DNA of 64,000 nt from Notoacmeibacter sp. MSK16QG-6 (GTDB lineage: Bacteria > Pseudomonadota > Alphaproteobacteria > Rhizobiales > Rhizobiaceae). Made by a program: the position numbers and the translations under genes. Below, in pieces: positions 41,728 to 51,319 of this stretch (position 1 is the first letter of the stretch; the number at the start of each line of letters is the position of its first letter). The notes under the pieces are model-generated. The model had not been told where the DNA came from and ran no database searches. It was given only the letters and a program-made list of their open reading frames with translations. The stretch is taken from assembly GCF_024158145.1 (NCBI RefSeq), contig NZ_JAMYXM010000002.1, positions 186,001 to 250,000 on the forward strand, read 5' to 3'.

Positions 41728-43437
41728 TCAGTCCGGCAGGACCCGCACGTCAAGAAGCGCCTGACGCCTTTCCTCGGTCACCACGCGGATCGCCTCGGCC
41801 AGTTCGGCCTCCAGTGTCGCCGGATCGGTGACCTGTTTGGCGTAAGCGCGAGAGGCCTGGGCCGTTAGCGTGAAGTCGGGAGATGGAGACAGGGCCGTCA
41901 GTGGCATCCGGTTGGCCTTGGCCGCGCTGCCCTCTGGATAGAGACCCTCGACCGAGGCGCGCACAGCGCCCCACTCGGCATTGTTGGCGATGACCGTAAG
42001 GAACGGAATGCCTATCGCTTCGGCGACCAGGTGACAGGCCGTCGGGTTGGCGAACATGTAGGAGCCGTCGCCGCAGACAGCGACGCAGAGCCGTTCCGGA
42101 TCGGCGAGCCGGGCGCCCATCGCCGCCGGCACGCTCCAACCGAGGCCGCCGGAATGCGGTTCCTGAAACCAGCTCTGATAGTCGGTGCATTTCAGAACGC
42201 CGAGCTGTGCACCGAGTTCGGAGAAAACGCTTGAACGAAGGCCCTGAAGCATCTCACCCAGTTTCAGCGAAAGATAAGCTTTCGTGATGCCGCCAACGGC
42301 GCTGTCCTGCGCCGATTGGCGGGCCTTGCTGCGGTTCTCTTGCGACTTCGCGATGATATTTTGTCGACGGTCCGACAACGCTTCGGCATCGTGAGGCAGC
42401 GCCTCCATCGCTGAAAAGAGGCGCGGCAGAAGCAAGTTGCTCTCGCCAGCAAGAGATAGGTCAGAGCGGAAATTGCGAATGGGAAAGCGGGAAAAGAGCG
42501 GGTCCGGCCCGGCATGGATGATTTTCGCATCCGGATTGACCGGGTGCTTGTCCGGCCACCACGGCGCCAGGCAGTCGAGAACGAGAACGCAGTCCGCTTC
42601 CGCGAGCCAGCTTTTCGGATCAGGCCCGACATGCATCGGATGTTCGGTAGAGATGGCAAGCCGGGTCGCCCACCAGGAGCAGACGGGGATAGCCCATTTG
42701 TCGGCCCAGTCGGCAAACTGAGCGAATATCTCTTCATCGCCCGCGCCGCGTTGGGCGATCACCAGTGGGTGCCTGGCCTCCGCCAGCCATTTTGCAGCGG
42801 TGGCGATGGCATCGTCGGTCGGCGAACCGTTGACCGGTGTCATGGCCGGCGGCTGATCGAGGTCCGCTTTGATGGTCTCGCACAGCACCTCGCGTGGCAG
42901 CGATAGATAGATCGGTCCTTTCGGAGTGGATTCAGCAATCGCCCAGCCGCGATCCAGCACTTCGCCGATCTGTTCGGGAAAGCGCAGTTCATAGTCCCAT
43001 TTGCTGGCTTCGCGGACCAGCGCTGTCTGATCGCGCATCTCCTGTCCCCAGCCAATCGGCACGGTGCGCGCGCCAAAACGCGTGTGCTCGGTGACGGGCG
43101 TCCGCCCGCTCATCAGCAGCATCGGTACATGTTCGCAGGCGGCATTGATCGCGCCGATGGCACCGTTGGCGAGACCGACATTGGTGTGCAGCATAACCGC
43201 CTGTGGTTTGCCGCTGATCAGCCAGTGGCCATGCGCCATTCCCATCGCGACATGTTCATGCGGAATGGTGACCGCCTCTGGCAGGGCGATGCCGTCGCGC
43301 TGCGCCCGCACGAGCCCCTCGATGATCGGTGGAAAGTCGGTACCGGAATTGGCGAAGACGTACTCCACCCCCAGCGCTTTCAGGCGCTGAAAGATCGCGG
43401 CCCCGGCAGTCGTCTTTGTCTTGCCGCTCATCGTCAT
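41728..43437 (-). CDS. Thiamine-diphosphate-dependent decarboxylase (benzoylformate decarboxylase/acetolactate synthase family)
   Basis: Protein of 569 residues in the three-domain ThDP layout. The N-terminal domain has VFANSGTDFPPIIEGL and the cofactor-activating Glu in PHEHVAMGMAHG. The central domain is poorly conserved. The C-terminal ThDP/Mg domain has GDGSYMFANPTACHLVAEAIGIPFLTVIANN. Nearest types by motif are benzoylformate decarboxylase and ilvB-like enzymes. It ends an operon with a TRAP importer and an aromatic-type aldehyde dehydrogenase, which favours a 2-oxo acid decarboxylase yielding an aldehyde. Substrate not proven. Confidence 0.82.
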   Translation of the reverse strand: MTMSGKTKTTAGAAIFQRLKALGVEYVFANSGTDFPPIIEGLVRAQRDGIALPEAVTIPHEHVAMGMAHGHWLISGKPQAVMLHTNVGLANGAIGAINAACEHVPMLLMSGRTPVTEHTRFGARTVPIGWGQEMRDQTALVREASKWDYELRFPEQIGEVLDRGWAIAESTPKGPIYLSLPREVLCETIKADLDQPPAMTPVNGSPTDDAIATAAKWLAEARHPLVIAQRGAGDEEIFAQFADWADKWAIPVCSWWATRLAISTEHPMHVGPDPKSWLAEADCVLVLDCLAPWWPDKHPVNPDAKIIHAGPDPLFSRFPIRNFRSDLSLAGESNLLLPRLFSAMEALPHDAEALSDRRQNIIAKSQENRSKARQSAQDSAVGGITKAYLSLKLGEMLQGLRSSVFSELGAQLGVLKCTDYQSWFQEPHSGGLGWSVPAAMGARLADPERLCVAVCGDGSYMFANPTACHLVAEAIGIPFLTVIANNAEWGAVRASVEGLYPEGSAAKANRMPLTALSPSPDFTLTAQASRAYAKQVTDPATLEAELAEAIRVVTEERRQALLDVRVLPD

Positions 43438-43455
43438 ACTCCCGGCGATCGCTGC

Positions 43456-44901
43456 TCAGAACGGGTAATGTTGGTTCGGATCCTCAATCGTTATCCACCG
43501 AAGATCGGTGAATTCTGCGATTGACGCCTTGCCGCCGAAGCGCCCGTGACCGGACGCTTTCACCCCACCGAACGGCATTTGGGGCTCGTCTGAAACGGTC
43601 GGTCCATTGATGTGGCAGATACCGCTCTGGATACGGTCTGCGACGGCCATGGCCCGCGTCAGATCCTTACCGAAAACGGCAGCCGACAGACCATATTCGG
43701 TGTCGTTGGCCACCTGCACTGCCTCGTCCACCCCGCGCACGCGGATAATCGGCTTGACCGGCCCGAAGCTCTCTTCGGCGTAGACGCGCATCTGCGGATT
43801 GACATGATCGAGCAGCGTCGCTTCGACCACCGCACCGTCGCGGCCGCCACCGGCGATCACCGAAGCGCCCTTATCCGTGGCGTCGGCGATGATATCGTCC
43901 ATCTTTTCCGCCGCCTCACGAGTGACGAGCGCGCCGAGCACGACGTGATCCTTCGGATCGCCGGCCGGCAGCGCACTGGCGCGATCGGCGAGCTTTCTCA
44001 CGAATTCGTCGGCAATCGCGTCATCGACAATGATCCGCTCGGTCGACATGCAGATCTGCCCCTGATTCATAAAAGCGCCGAAGATGGCGGCGTTGACCGC
44101 GCCGTCGATATCGGCGTCATCCAGCACCACGAGCGGGGCCTTGCCGCCAAGTTCAAGCAGCACGGGCTTGAGGTTCTCGCCCGCAAGACGGCCGATGATC
44201 CGGCCGACCTTGGTGGAACCGGTGAAATTGACGTGCTTCACATCAGGATCGGAGATCAGTGCCTCGACGATTTCCGGAGCGTCTTCCGGCGCATTGGTGA
44301 TGATGTTGAGCACGCCTTCCGGAAAGCCCGCTTCCGCAAAACACTGGCCGATCAGCCGGTGCGTTGCGGGGCACATTTCGGACGCTTTGAGCACGACGGT
44401 GTTGCCGCATGCAATCGGCATGGCGACAGCGCGTGTGCCAAGAATGACCGGCGCGTTCCAGGGCGCGATGCCGAGGCACACGCCCTTTGGCTTTGCGACT
44501 CCCATTGCCAGCGTGCCGGGCTTATTCGATGGGATGATCTCGCCGCCGACCTGTGTCGTCATGGCTGCCGCTTCCCGGATCATGCCCGCTGCGAGCATGA
44601 CATTAAAGCCGGCCCAAGGCCCGGTCGCACCGGTTTCGGACATCATCGCTTCGGTGAATTCCCCGCTTTTGGAATCCATGATGTCGGCCGCTTTCATCAA
44701 AAGAGCGCGCTTTTCGCCCGGCCCCGTCGTCGACCACTCGGTAAAAGCCTTCGCGGCGGACCCGACCGCGGCTTTCACATCGTCGGCAGAAGCGCGTGGC
44801 GCTCGTGTCACGACCTCTTCCGAAATCGGGTTGCGCCGCTCGAAGGTGTCGCCGCTGCTGGCTGCCCGTTCTTCGTTGTCGATGAGAAATCCGATATCCA
44901 T
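43456..44901 (-). CDS. Aldehyde dehydrogenase, salicylaldehyde/vanillin type
   Basis: NAD(P)-dependent enzyme of 481 residues: GIAPWNAPVILGTRAVAMPIACGNTVVLKASE (cofactor), VNFTGSTKVGRIIG, ELGGKAPLVVLDDADID (general-base Glu) and NQGQICMSTERI (catalytic Cys). The C-terminal ICHINGPTVSDEPQMPFGGVKASGHGRFGG is typical of aromatic aldehyde dehydrogenases. It starts 25 bases after the TRAP large permease gene and is followed by the ThDP decarboxylase gene, so the aldehyde may come from that enzyme. A close paralogue sits at 53.7-55.2 kb. Confidence 0.9.
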   Translation of the reverse strand: MDIGFLIDNEERAASSGDTFERRNPISEEVVTRAPRASADDVKAAVGSAAKAFTEWSTTGPGEKRALLMKAADIMDSKSGEFTEAMMSETGATGPWAGFNVMLAAGMIREAAAMTTQVGGEIIPSNKPGTLAMGVAKPKGVCLGIAPWNAPVILGTRAVAMPIACGNTVVLKASEMCPATHRLIGQCFAEAGFPEGVLNIITNAPEDAPEIVEALISDPDVKHVNFTGSTKVGRIIGRLAGENLKPVLLELGGKAPLVVLDDADIDGAVNAAIFGAFMNQGQICMSTERIIVDDAIADEFVRKLADRASALPAGDPKDHVVLGALVTREAAEKMDDIIADATDKGASVIAGGGRDGAVVEATLLDHVNPQMRVYAEESFGPVKPIIRVRGVDEAVQVANDTEYGLSAAVFGKDLTRAMAVADRIQSGICHINGPTVSDEPQMPFGGVKASGHGRFGGKASIAEFTDLRWITIEDPNQHYPF

Positions 44902-44926
44902 AATTCCTACTCGTCTTTCCGAATGG

Positions 44927-46249
44927 CTATTGGAGAAGTCGTGGCAGCAGCAGCGTGATGGCCGGGAAAGCCAGAAGAAGCGCCACGCGGACGATCTCCG
45001 AAGCGAAGAACGGCATGGTGCCTTTGAAGGTCTCCCTCATCGGTACGTCCCGCGCCATCGCATTGATGATGAAGACGTTCAGACCGACTGGCGGCGTAAT
45101 CAATCCAAGCTCGACCACCACGAGGATCACAATGCCGAACCAGATTTTCAGTTCGTCCGGGCCAAGACCGAAATCGAGGCCCGCCACGACCGGCCAGAAA
45201 AACGGGATCGCCAGGATCACCATGGAAAGGCTGTCCATCAGACAGCCGAAGATCAGGAAGACCACGATGATCAGCAGCATGATCGCCATGGGCGGCCAGC
45301 CCGTCGATTGCAGGAAGTCGGCGGCGGCCTGGGGCACACCAGCGCGCGACATGAAGATTTTGAGTAGCTCGGCGCCGAACAGGATCAGATAGATCATGCC
45401 GGTCGTCCGGGCCGTTTCCAATAGCGAGTCGCGGCACAAACCGAAGGTCAGTTTGCGTGTGGCGAAGCCGTAGAGACCGACGAGCGCGACACCGATCGCC
45501 GCTGCCGGCGTCGGGCTGTAAATGCCGGCATAGATGCCGCCGATGACGATTCCGAAGATTATCGCAACCGGCACCACGCCGAGCGTTGCTGACGCCAGTT
45601 CCGACCGCGAAACCCGTTCGCCTTCCGGCCCGCTGCTGGGAACGAGGCGAACATAGAGTGCGACCGTCGCCATGAAGAGCAGCATGGCGAGGATACCGGG
45701 AATAAGCGCTGCCGCGAACATCTTGACGATATTGGTCTCGACGATGATCGCATAGACAATCAGCACGACCGATGGTGGAATGAGGATGCCGAGCGTGCCG
45801 CCTGCGGCGATGGTGCCGGTCGCAAGACTTGGCGCATAATTGTAGCGCCGCAGTTCGGGTAGGGCGACCTGGCCCATGGTCGATGCGGTCGCAGTCGATG
45901 ACCCGCAGAGCGCGCCGAAACCCGCGCAGGCGGCGATGGCCGCCATGGCAACACCGCCGCGAAACTGCCCCAGCCAGGCGTTGGCGGCCCGGAAAAGGTC
46001 GCGCGACAGGCCGCAACGCGCCGCCAGACCACCCATCAGAATGAACATCGGCAGGACGGTCAGATCGTAGTTGGAGAACTGCGCGTAGGCCAGATCCTTC
46101 AACTGGTTGAGAAGGATCAGCGGGCCCGACATGATGATGGTGCCGCCAATGCCGACGAGGATCATCGTATAGGCGATCGGAACGCGGATCGCGATCAGTC
46201 CGAGCAGGACGACAAGGCCGCCGAGACCGAGCAGTAGATCGCTCAGCAT
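44927..46249 (-). CDS. dctM: TRAP transporter large permease (DctM family), second system
   Basis: Protein of 440 residues with about 12 membrane segments: GFGALCGSSTATASTMGQVALPELRRYNY, GTIAAGGTLGILIPPSVVLIVYAIIVETNIVKMF and LGLITPPVGLNVFIINAMARDVPM. It is the channel of a second TRAP importer, unlike the first at 34-37 kb in sequence. Genes for the small permease and binding protein precede it. Confidence 0.92.
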   Translation of the reverse strand: MLSDLLLGLGGLVVLLGLIAIRVPIAYTMILVGIGGTIIMSGPLILLNQLKDLAYAQFSNYDLTVLPMFILMGGLAARCGLSRDLFRAANAWLGQFRGGVAMAAIAACAGFGALCGSSTATASTMGQVALPELRRYNYAPSLATGTIAAGGTLGILIPPSVVLIVYAIIVETNIVKMFAAALIPGILAMLLFMATVALYVRLVPSSGPEGERVSRSELASATLGVVPVAIIFGIVIGGIYAGIYSPTPAAAIGVALVGLYGFATRKLTFGLCRDSLLETARTTGMIYLILFGAELLKIFMSRAGVPQAAADFLQSTGWPPMAIMLLIIVVFLIFGCLMDSLSMVILAIPFFWPVVAGLDFGLGPDELKIWFGIVILVVVELGLITPPVGLNVFIINAMARDVPMRETFKGTMPFFASEIVRVALLLAFPAITLLLPRLLQ

Positions 46250-46304
46250 GGGCTGACCCGGACTCGCTCTTCGTTGAGCGGAATGGTAATCGCCTTCATC
46301 ATTC

Positions 46305-46907
46305 TCATTCGATCGGCATGGCGTCGTGCGACGCGAGGAACACAGGCCTGTTGCGGATGGCGCGCCAGCCGTCGAGCATGGTCAGCACGGCGGCGACGAG
46401 CAGCAAAGCGAGCGAAATCAGGATCGGCGGAAAAGCGGTCCACAGCGGCAGGCGCAGCACCGGGGTGATCTCGCGATAAGTGATGTAACTTTCCATGCCA
46501 AGCGACATTTGCCGTAGGAGCAGAATCGAGAAGCCGACGGCGAAGATTGCTGCGAACAGAGCCATCGCCGCCTTGGCCCGTTCGCTGGCCCGTTCGGTGA
46601 AGATGTCGACGGTGACATTGCCGCCGACCAGCTGCGTGTAAGGCAAGAACATGAAGATCGCGATCGCCACGAAGTGCTTGACGAGTTCGTGATCCGCGGA
46701 GAACGGCTTGCCAAAGAAAAGGTTGGAAAGCGCGCTGATGGTGCTCATCACGGCGATCGCGACAAGAATGATCCCACCGAGCAGTGCCCAGAACCGGATG
46801 ATGGTCGCCAGCAGACGGACAAGACGATTCGGCTGAATGGCCGGGGGAGGCGTTTCATCCTCCTCCGGCTCGGCGAAGCTTCGGCTTTTCAGGGAAGCCT
46901 TTTCCAT
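46305..46907 (-). CDS. dctQ: TRAP transporter small permease (DctQ family), second system
   Basis: Protein of 200 residues with four membrane segments (for example FWALLGGIILVAIAVMSTISALSNLFFG and PLWTAFPPILISLALLLVAAVLTML) and a cytoplasmic N-terminal tail of about 30 residues. Its ATG shares one base with the stop of the binding-protein gene (TGATG), so translation is coupled. DctM begins 55 bases later. Confidence 0.88.
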   Translation of the reverse strand: MEKASLKSRSFAEPEEDETPPPAIQPNRLVRLLATIIRFWALLGGIILVAIAVMSTISALSNLFFGKPFSADHELVKHFVAIAIFMFLPYTQLVGGNVTVDIFTERASERAKAAMALFAAIFAVGFSILLLRQMSLGMESYITYREITPVLRLPLWTAFPPILISLALLLVAAVLTMLDGWRAIRNRPVFLASHDAMPIE

Positions 46908-47947
46908 CAGCTGTTGTCGGCAATCGCCTTGCGAGCTGCTTCGACGAGGCCGGCTGCGTCGAAATCGCCGCTATGCTCTTCGATCCACTTGTCAACGACG
47001 GGCGCCAAGGCATCGTCGAACGTCTTCATCTCCTCTTCGGTGAGAACGATGTGTTCGTTACCGGCCTTGGTCGCGACTTCGATCCCATGGTCATCCGCCG
47101 CGCGCCAGACTTCGCCGATCTCCCGGAGCCAGTCTTCGTTGGAAGCCTCGTTGAAGACCTGCTGGAGATCTTCCGGCAGGCTTTCCCAACGGTTCTTATT
47201 CATCGAAACCTGGAAGGTCGTGGTGCCGAAGCGCTTATTGTCCGGTCCCTCGATCTGATACTTCGTCACTTCCTGAAGCTGCAGTGGCGGGATGATCTCC
47301 CACGGGATTAGAGCGCCGTCGACACCACTGGTCGAAAGAGCCTGAGGCAGATCAGGCACCGGCATCGTAACCGGCGTCGCACCCATCGCTTCGACGACGG
47401 CATTTCCCGTCGGGCCGGGCACACGCAGCTTCTTGCCCTGTGTGTCGGCTACCGTGCGAACCGGCTCCTCGGCCATATGGAACGCCTGGCCTGCATGAAC
47501 GTGATTGAATAGCACGTGAACCGGCTCGTATTCCGGTGCGAGCCACTCGTCGAAGAGCTGCCGCATCGCCAAATTTGTGGCCGTGATGTCGTTGACGTAC
47601 ACGCCGGGCAGTTCGAACGCTTCCGAGCGCGGGAAGAGACCGGGCGTGTAGCCATTGACGGTCCAGACGATGTCCACGACGCCGTCAGCCACCTGCCGGA
47701 AAAGCTGGGGCGGTGCGCCACCGAGTGTCATCGATGGATAGATCTCGATCTTCACCCGACCGCCCGATTTCTCGGCAATCGTTTCCGCCCAGGGCGTGAA
47801 CATCTTCGTATGTGCCGGTGCTTTCGGCCCAAGAAAATGGTGAAGCTTGAGTGTGATCTCCGGTTCCTGCGCCCATGCGGTGCGCATCAGACCCGGCATG
47901 GCGAGCGCACCTGCTGCCGCGCCCGCTAGAAATTGACGTCTCTGCAT
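46907..47947 (-). CDS. dctP: TRAP transporter periplasmic binding protein (DctP family), second system
   Basis: Protein of about 346 residues. The N-terminus MQRRQFLAGAAAGALAMPG with the RRQFL pair looks like a Tat signal. The mature part has LKLHHFLGPKAPAHTKMFTPWAETIAEKSGG, KLRVPGPTGNAVVEAMGATPVTMPVPDLPQALSTSGVDGALIPWEI (ligand region) and FQVSMNKNRWESLP. GGGAGGAG stands a few bases before the ATG at 47947; the frame is open to 48085 but lacks a site there. First gene of the TRAP-aldehyde dehydrogenase-decarboxylase operon. Confidence 0.9.
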   Translation of the reverse strand: MQRRQFLAGAAAGALAMPGLMRTAWAQEPEITLKLHHFLGPKAPAHTKMFTPWAETIAEKSGGRVKIEIYPSMTLGGAPPQLFRQVADGVVDIVWTVNGYTPGLFPRSEAFELPGVYVNDITATNLAMRQLFDEWLAPEYEPVHVLFNHVHAGQAFHMAEEPVRTVADTQGKKLRVPGPTGNAVVEAMGATPVTMPVPDLPQALSTSGVDGALIPWEIIPPLQLQEVTKYQIEGPDNKRFGTTTFQVSMNKNRWESLPEDLQQVFNEASNEDWLREIGEVWRAADDHGIEVATKAGNEHIVLTEEEMKTFDDALAPVVDKWIEEHSGDFDAAGLVEAARKAIADNS

Positions 47948-48148
47948 CGTCGTTCTCCTCCCTTGGAAAGGCGCTGCCGGATTTCGAATCGACGGCATAA
48001 CCTCCGTTTCGTCGGGTCGATCGGCTGAAACTACGGCAATCCTCACGAACCATAGTTGCGTCCTGCGACCGGCGACCTCTCTCAATCTAGAGGCCCTAGC
48101 CGCCGCCGATAGGCACTTTTCAGATAGAAAGAAGTACTTTTAACGAGG

Positions 48149-49057
48149 TTATGGCCAGGCAGCGAAACTGGTTTGCCGTTCCGGGGGCGGCCTATTGACG
48201 TCCTGACGGAATTTAGCCGGCGTGTGACCAGTCATACGCCGAAAAAAGCGGCTGAAATAACTGGCGTCCGAAAAGCCCAGGGCGAAAGCGATTTCCGTGG
48301 TCTGCATGCCTGATCCGGCGAGCAGCCGTTTCGCCTCCTCAAGAGTAGCCGCGTGGATGATTTGCAGCGGTGACTGACCGCTCGCCCGGCGAACCGCTGT
48401 ATTCAGGCGATCACGCGAAACACCAATGTCTTTCGCGTAGTCCTGCACAGACCAGTGTTCGCGAAAATGGCGCTGGACCAAAGCATGAAACCGGTTGACG
48501 ATCGTTCGCGGGGCCGACTGGCGAAGAAGCTGGTCGGGCGGCATGGCATGGCGGTGAACTTCAACCAGAACTAGAGCGATGGCGAGGCGTATACTATCGG
48601 ATTTTCGGGCTTCGTTTGCACTGATCATCTCGTCCAGCTGCGAAACGAGCGAGGCGAGAAAATGCGCCGTCTCCGCTCTCATTTCCGAGATTGAGAGGCG
48701 CACGAATTCGGTCAGGTCGAGATGGCGACATGCCGTCAGTGCGTCCAGAAGAACCGTCATCGGAATGGCGACGATGGTTCCTCGAGCGCCGGCGCTAAGG
48801 CTGAGGCAGTGCCGACCGTGACGGGGAAGAAGGACTGCGGACGGCGATGCCAGACTCTCGGCAGGTGGAGGAGCGTCACCTGAGTGATCGACCGAACGCA
48901 ACTCCATCCGGCCGGACTTCAGGATAATCACGTAAGCGCGGCCGCTTGGCAGTGTCATGTCTTCTTCTGACAGACTTGACCGTATAGGCCATACTTCGAG
49001 ACGCTCGCTTTGAATGGTGGAGATAACCATGGCGTCGATGCGACCCTCATCCGTCAA
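48149..49057 (-). CDS. AraC-family transcription regulator
   Basis: Protein of 302 residues: a cupin-like sensing N-terminal half and two helix-turn-helix motifs at the C-terminus (WSVQDYAKDIGVSRDRLNTAVRRASGQSPLQIIHAATLEEAKRLLAG and TTEIAFALGFSDASYFSRFFRRMTGHTPAKFRQ). It lies between the leftward TRAP operon (same strand, downstream) and the rightward Liv operon (divergent), and could control either or both. The domain pattern resembles regulators of hydroxyaromatic acid degradation such as PobR-type AraC proteins; the effector is unknown. Confidence 0.88.
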   Translation of the reverse strand: MTDEGRIDAMVISTIQSERLEVWPIRSSLSEEDMTLPSGRAYVIILKSGRMELRSVDHSGDAPPPAESLASPSAVLLPRHGRHCLSLSAGARGTIVAIPMTVLLDALTACRHLDLTEFVRLSISEMRAETAHFLASLVSQLDEMISANEARKSDSIRLAIALVLVEVHRHAMPPDQLLRQSAPRTIVNRFHALVQRHFREHWSVQDYAKDIGVSRDRLNTAVRRASGQSPLQIIHAATLEEAKRLLAGSGMQTTEIAFALGFSDASYFSRFFRRMTGHTPAKFRQDVNRPPPERQTSFAAWP

Positions 49058-49140
49058 ATTTACAATTCTACCCTACAAAAACCACTTCAAACGGGTTTTC
49101 AATAGCCTACTGTTTCGGCAACAGCTCGAATGAGCCTGTA

Positions 49141-49171
49141 GCGGGTCTTTGCAGAGGATGGCAGACCCCGC
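49141..49171 (+). promoter_or_regulatory. Hairpin in the leader of the Liv operon
   Basis: GCGGGTCT and AGACCCCGC can pair with a one-base bulge around a 14-base loop. The structure ends ten bases before the GGGAGG ribosome site of the binding-protein gene. An AAAACC-N10-GGTTTT inverted repeat (49078-49099) lies farther upstream. Roles are unproven. Confidence 0.35.
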
Positions 49172-49192
49172 GCCATCACAGGGAGGATTGCA

Positions 49193-50413
49193 ATGAGGAA
49201 ATTCATGCGAAGGCACGTCTTGCAGTGGGCGCTTGCCGCAAGCGTGACCGCAAGTCTTGGCGGACACGCAACAGCCCAGGATTCACAGCCGGTAAAGATT
49301 GGCTACGCCGTCTCCAAAACCGGACCCAGTGCCGCAGGCGCGGGTGTCACTACCATTCCCAATTACGAACTGTGGGTAAAGGACGTGAACGAGGCTGGCG
49401 GCCTGAAGATGCCGGACGGCAGCCAGCGCAAGATCGAGGTCATCGAATATGACGACCGTTCCGCTTCCGACGAGGTGGTACGCGCGGTCGAGCGCCTTGC
49501 CACGCAGGACAATGTCGATTTCATCTTGCCGCCGTGGGGCACCGGCTTCAATCTGGCGATCGCCCCTCTCATGGACCGGCTTGGATATCCGCAGCTTGCG
49601 GTGACGTCGGTGACCGACAAGGCTCCCGAATTCGCCAAGCGCTGGAAAAAGAGCTTCTGGTTTCTGGGTGGCGGAAAGGACTATGCCGAGGCTTTGGCCA
49701 AAGTGATCGGCGATGCGAAGGCTGCAGGCAAGGTCGAAGGAAAAATCGCAGTCGTTTCCGTTGCCGACGGTTTTGGTATCGACCTCATCAACGCCGCGCG
49801 TCCGGCTTTTGAAGAGGCAGGTCTGGAAGTGGTTCTCGACAAGACCTATCCGCTCGGGACGAGCGATTTCGCGACGCTGATCAACGATGCAAAGGGCTCG
49901 GAAGCGGATGGTTTCGTCGCCTTCTCCTACCCGCCGGATACGTTCGGCATGACCAAGGCGGCTCAGGTCGCCGCCTTCAATCCCGCCATCTTCTACGTCG
50001 GTGTCGGCACGGCCTTTCCGATCTATGAGAAAGTGGCGGGAACCGATATCACCGGGGTGATGGGTATCGGCGGTGTGAATGCGTCCGATCCAAAAATCGC
50101 CGACTACTTCCAGCGCCACACCGACTCGGCAGGTCAGCCGCCAGACAGCTGGGCCAGCGCCATCACCTATGCCTCGCTGCAGATGCTCCAGCAGGCGATC
50201 GAGCGCGTCGGCGTCGATCGTGAGGCGGTCGCCGAAGAACTCTCGACAGGTACGTTCGAGACGATCCTTGGTGAGACCAAGCTGGAGGATAATCAGTTGC
50301 GTCAGCTTTGGTGGGTCGGGCAATGGCAGGATGGCAAGTTCGCAGCCATCGCGCCCGCTGAAAATGAGGGTGCGTCGGAACCGATTATTCCGAAGCCCGA
50401 CTGGAAGCAGTAG
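49193..50413 (+). CDS. livK: Branched-chain-type ABC transporter, periplasmic binding protein (LivK family)
   Basis: Protein of 406 residues with a signal peptide (about 1-29, ends HATAQ). The Peripla_BP_6 fold shows KIGYAVSKTGPSAAGAGVTTIPNYELWVKDVNEAGGL, VIEYDDRSASDEVVRAVERLATQDNVDFILPP and YPLGTSDFATLINDAKGSEADGFVAFSYPPDTF. Such proteins bind amino acids but also many aromatic and small organic acids. It is the first gene of livKHMGF plus an aldehyde dehydrogenase, which suggests the cargo is not simply leucine. Strong GGGAGG site. Confidence 0.92.
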   Translation: MRKFMRRHVLQWALAASVTASLGGHATAQDSQPVKIGYAVSKTGPSAAGAGVTTIPNYELWVKDVNEAGGLKMPDGSQRKIEVIEYDDRSASDEVVRAVERLATQDNVDFILPPWGTGFNLAIAPLMDRLGYPQLAVTSVTDKAPEFAKRWKKSFWFLGGGKDYAEALAKVIGDAKAAGKVEGKIAVVSVADGFGIDLINAARPAFEEAGLEVVLDKTYPLGTSDFATLINDAKGSEADGFVAFSYPPDTFGMTKAAQVAAFNPAIFYVGVGTAFPIYEKVAGTDITGVMGIGGVNASDPKIADYFQRHTDSAGQPPDSWASAITYASLQMLQQAIERVGVDREAVAEELSTGTFETILGETKLEDNQLRQLWWVGQWQDGKFAAIAPAENEGASEPIIPKPDWKQ

Positions 50414-50446
50414 TACAAGAGTTCCGGCGGGTATCTGCTGAAGACC

Positions 50447-51319
50447 ATGTTTTTTTCCACCTTACTCTTCGGCCTGGTGCTCGGCGGAACTTACGCGCTC
50501 GTCGCGCTCGGTCTGACGCTGCAATACGGCATCAGCCGGATCATGAACCTGGCCTACGGCGATCTGCTGATCGCCGCGGCTTTCCTGACGATGCTCGGTT
50601 TCACCAGCTATTCGGTGCTGCCCCCGATCGCCATGCTGCTCATCGTCCCGCTTGGCTTCGTCTTCTCCTACCTATTGTACCTCTTTGTACTTCGGCCACT
50701 TGTCCGCAGGGCGGAAAACCGCGCGGCGCTCGAGATAGATTCGATCCTCGCGACCTTTGGCCTGCTCTTTGTAATGCAGGGCGTCATGCTGCTGATCTTC
50801 GGCGGCAATATTTTCGGCTATTCATGGCTCGACAACGCGGTGGATCTGTTCGGCGTACGGATCGCGACCAACAGGCTTCTTGCCTTGGCGCTGGCCATCC
50901 TGCTTGCCCTTGGTCTCTATCTGGTCGTGACCCGGACAAGGCTTGGCCTGGCGCTTCAGGCCGTCGCAAACCGGCCCGAGTCCGCGCCGCTTGTCGGCAT
51001 CAATGTCGAACAGGTCGCCGCGTACGCCTTTGCTCTCGGCGGAGCAATGGCAGCCGCTGGCGGCGTCGCCTTTTCGATGATCCAGACCTTCACGGCGACC
51101 AGCGGCACGGCATTGACGCTGAAAGCACTCGTCATCGTCATCATGGGCGGCGTCGGCAATCTCCCCGGGGCGCTGATGGCAGGGTTTGCGCTCGGAATCA
51201 CCGAGACCTTCGTCGCGGCCTTCATCGATCCCGGCCTGACGCTCGCCGCGACCTATGGCATTTTCCTGCTGGTCCTGCTGATCCGGCCCAACGGCCTTTT
51301 CGGAAAGGCGGCCGGATGA
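50447..51319 (+). CDS. livH: Branched-chain-type ABC transporter permease (LivH family)
   Basis: Inner-membrane protein of 290 residues with about eight hydrophobic segments. LivH marks are LGGTYALVALGLTLQYGISRIMNLAYGDLL near the N-terminus and LKALVIVIMGGVGNLPGALMAGFALGITETF near the C-terminus. Its stop overlaps the next start (ATGA at 51316), so LivH and LivM are made together. Confidence 0.92.
   Translation: MFFSTLLFGLVLGGTYALVALGLTLQYGISRIMNLAYGDLLIAAAFLTMLGFTSYSVLPPIAMLLIVPLGFVFSYLLYLFVLRPLVRRAENRAALEIDSILATFGLLFVMQGVMLLIFGGNIFGYSWLDNAVDLFGVRIATNRLLALALAILLALGLYLVVTRTRLGLALQAVANRPESAPLVGINVEQVAAYAFALGGAMAAAGGVAFSMIQTFTATSGTALTLKALVIVIMGGVGNLPGALMAGFALGITETFVAAFIDPGLTLAATYGIFLLVLLIRPNGLFGKAAG

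Noticed and set aside
43612-44958. Long plus-strand open frame over the aldehyde dehydrogenase gene
   Set aside because: Antisense of a clear aldehyde dehydrogenase; composition is not protein-like.
44907-46016. Second minus-strand frame overlapping the TRAP dctM gene
   Set aside because: Out-of-frame shadow of dctM, rich in Arg, His and Cys and lacking membrane segments.
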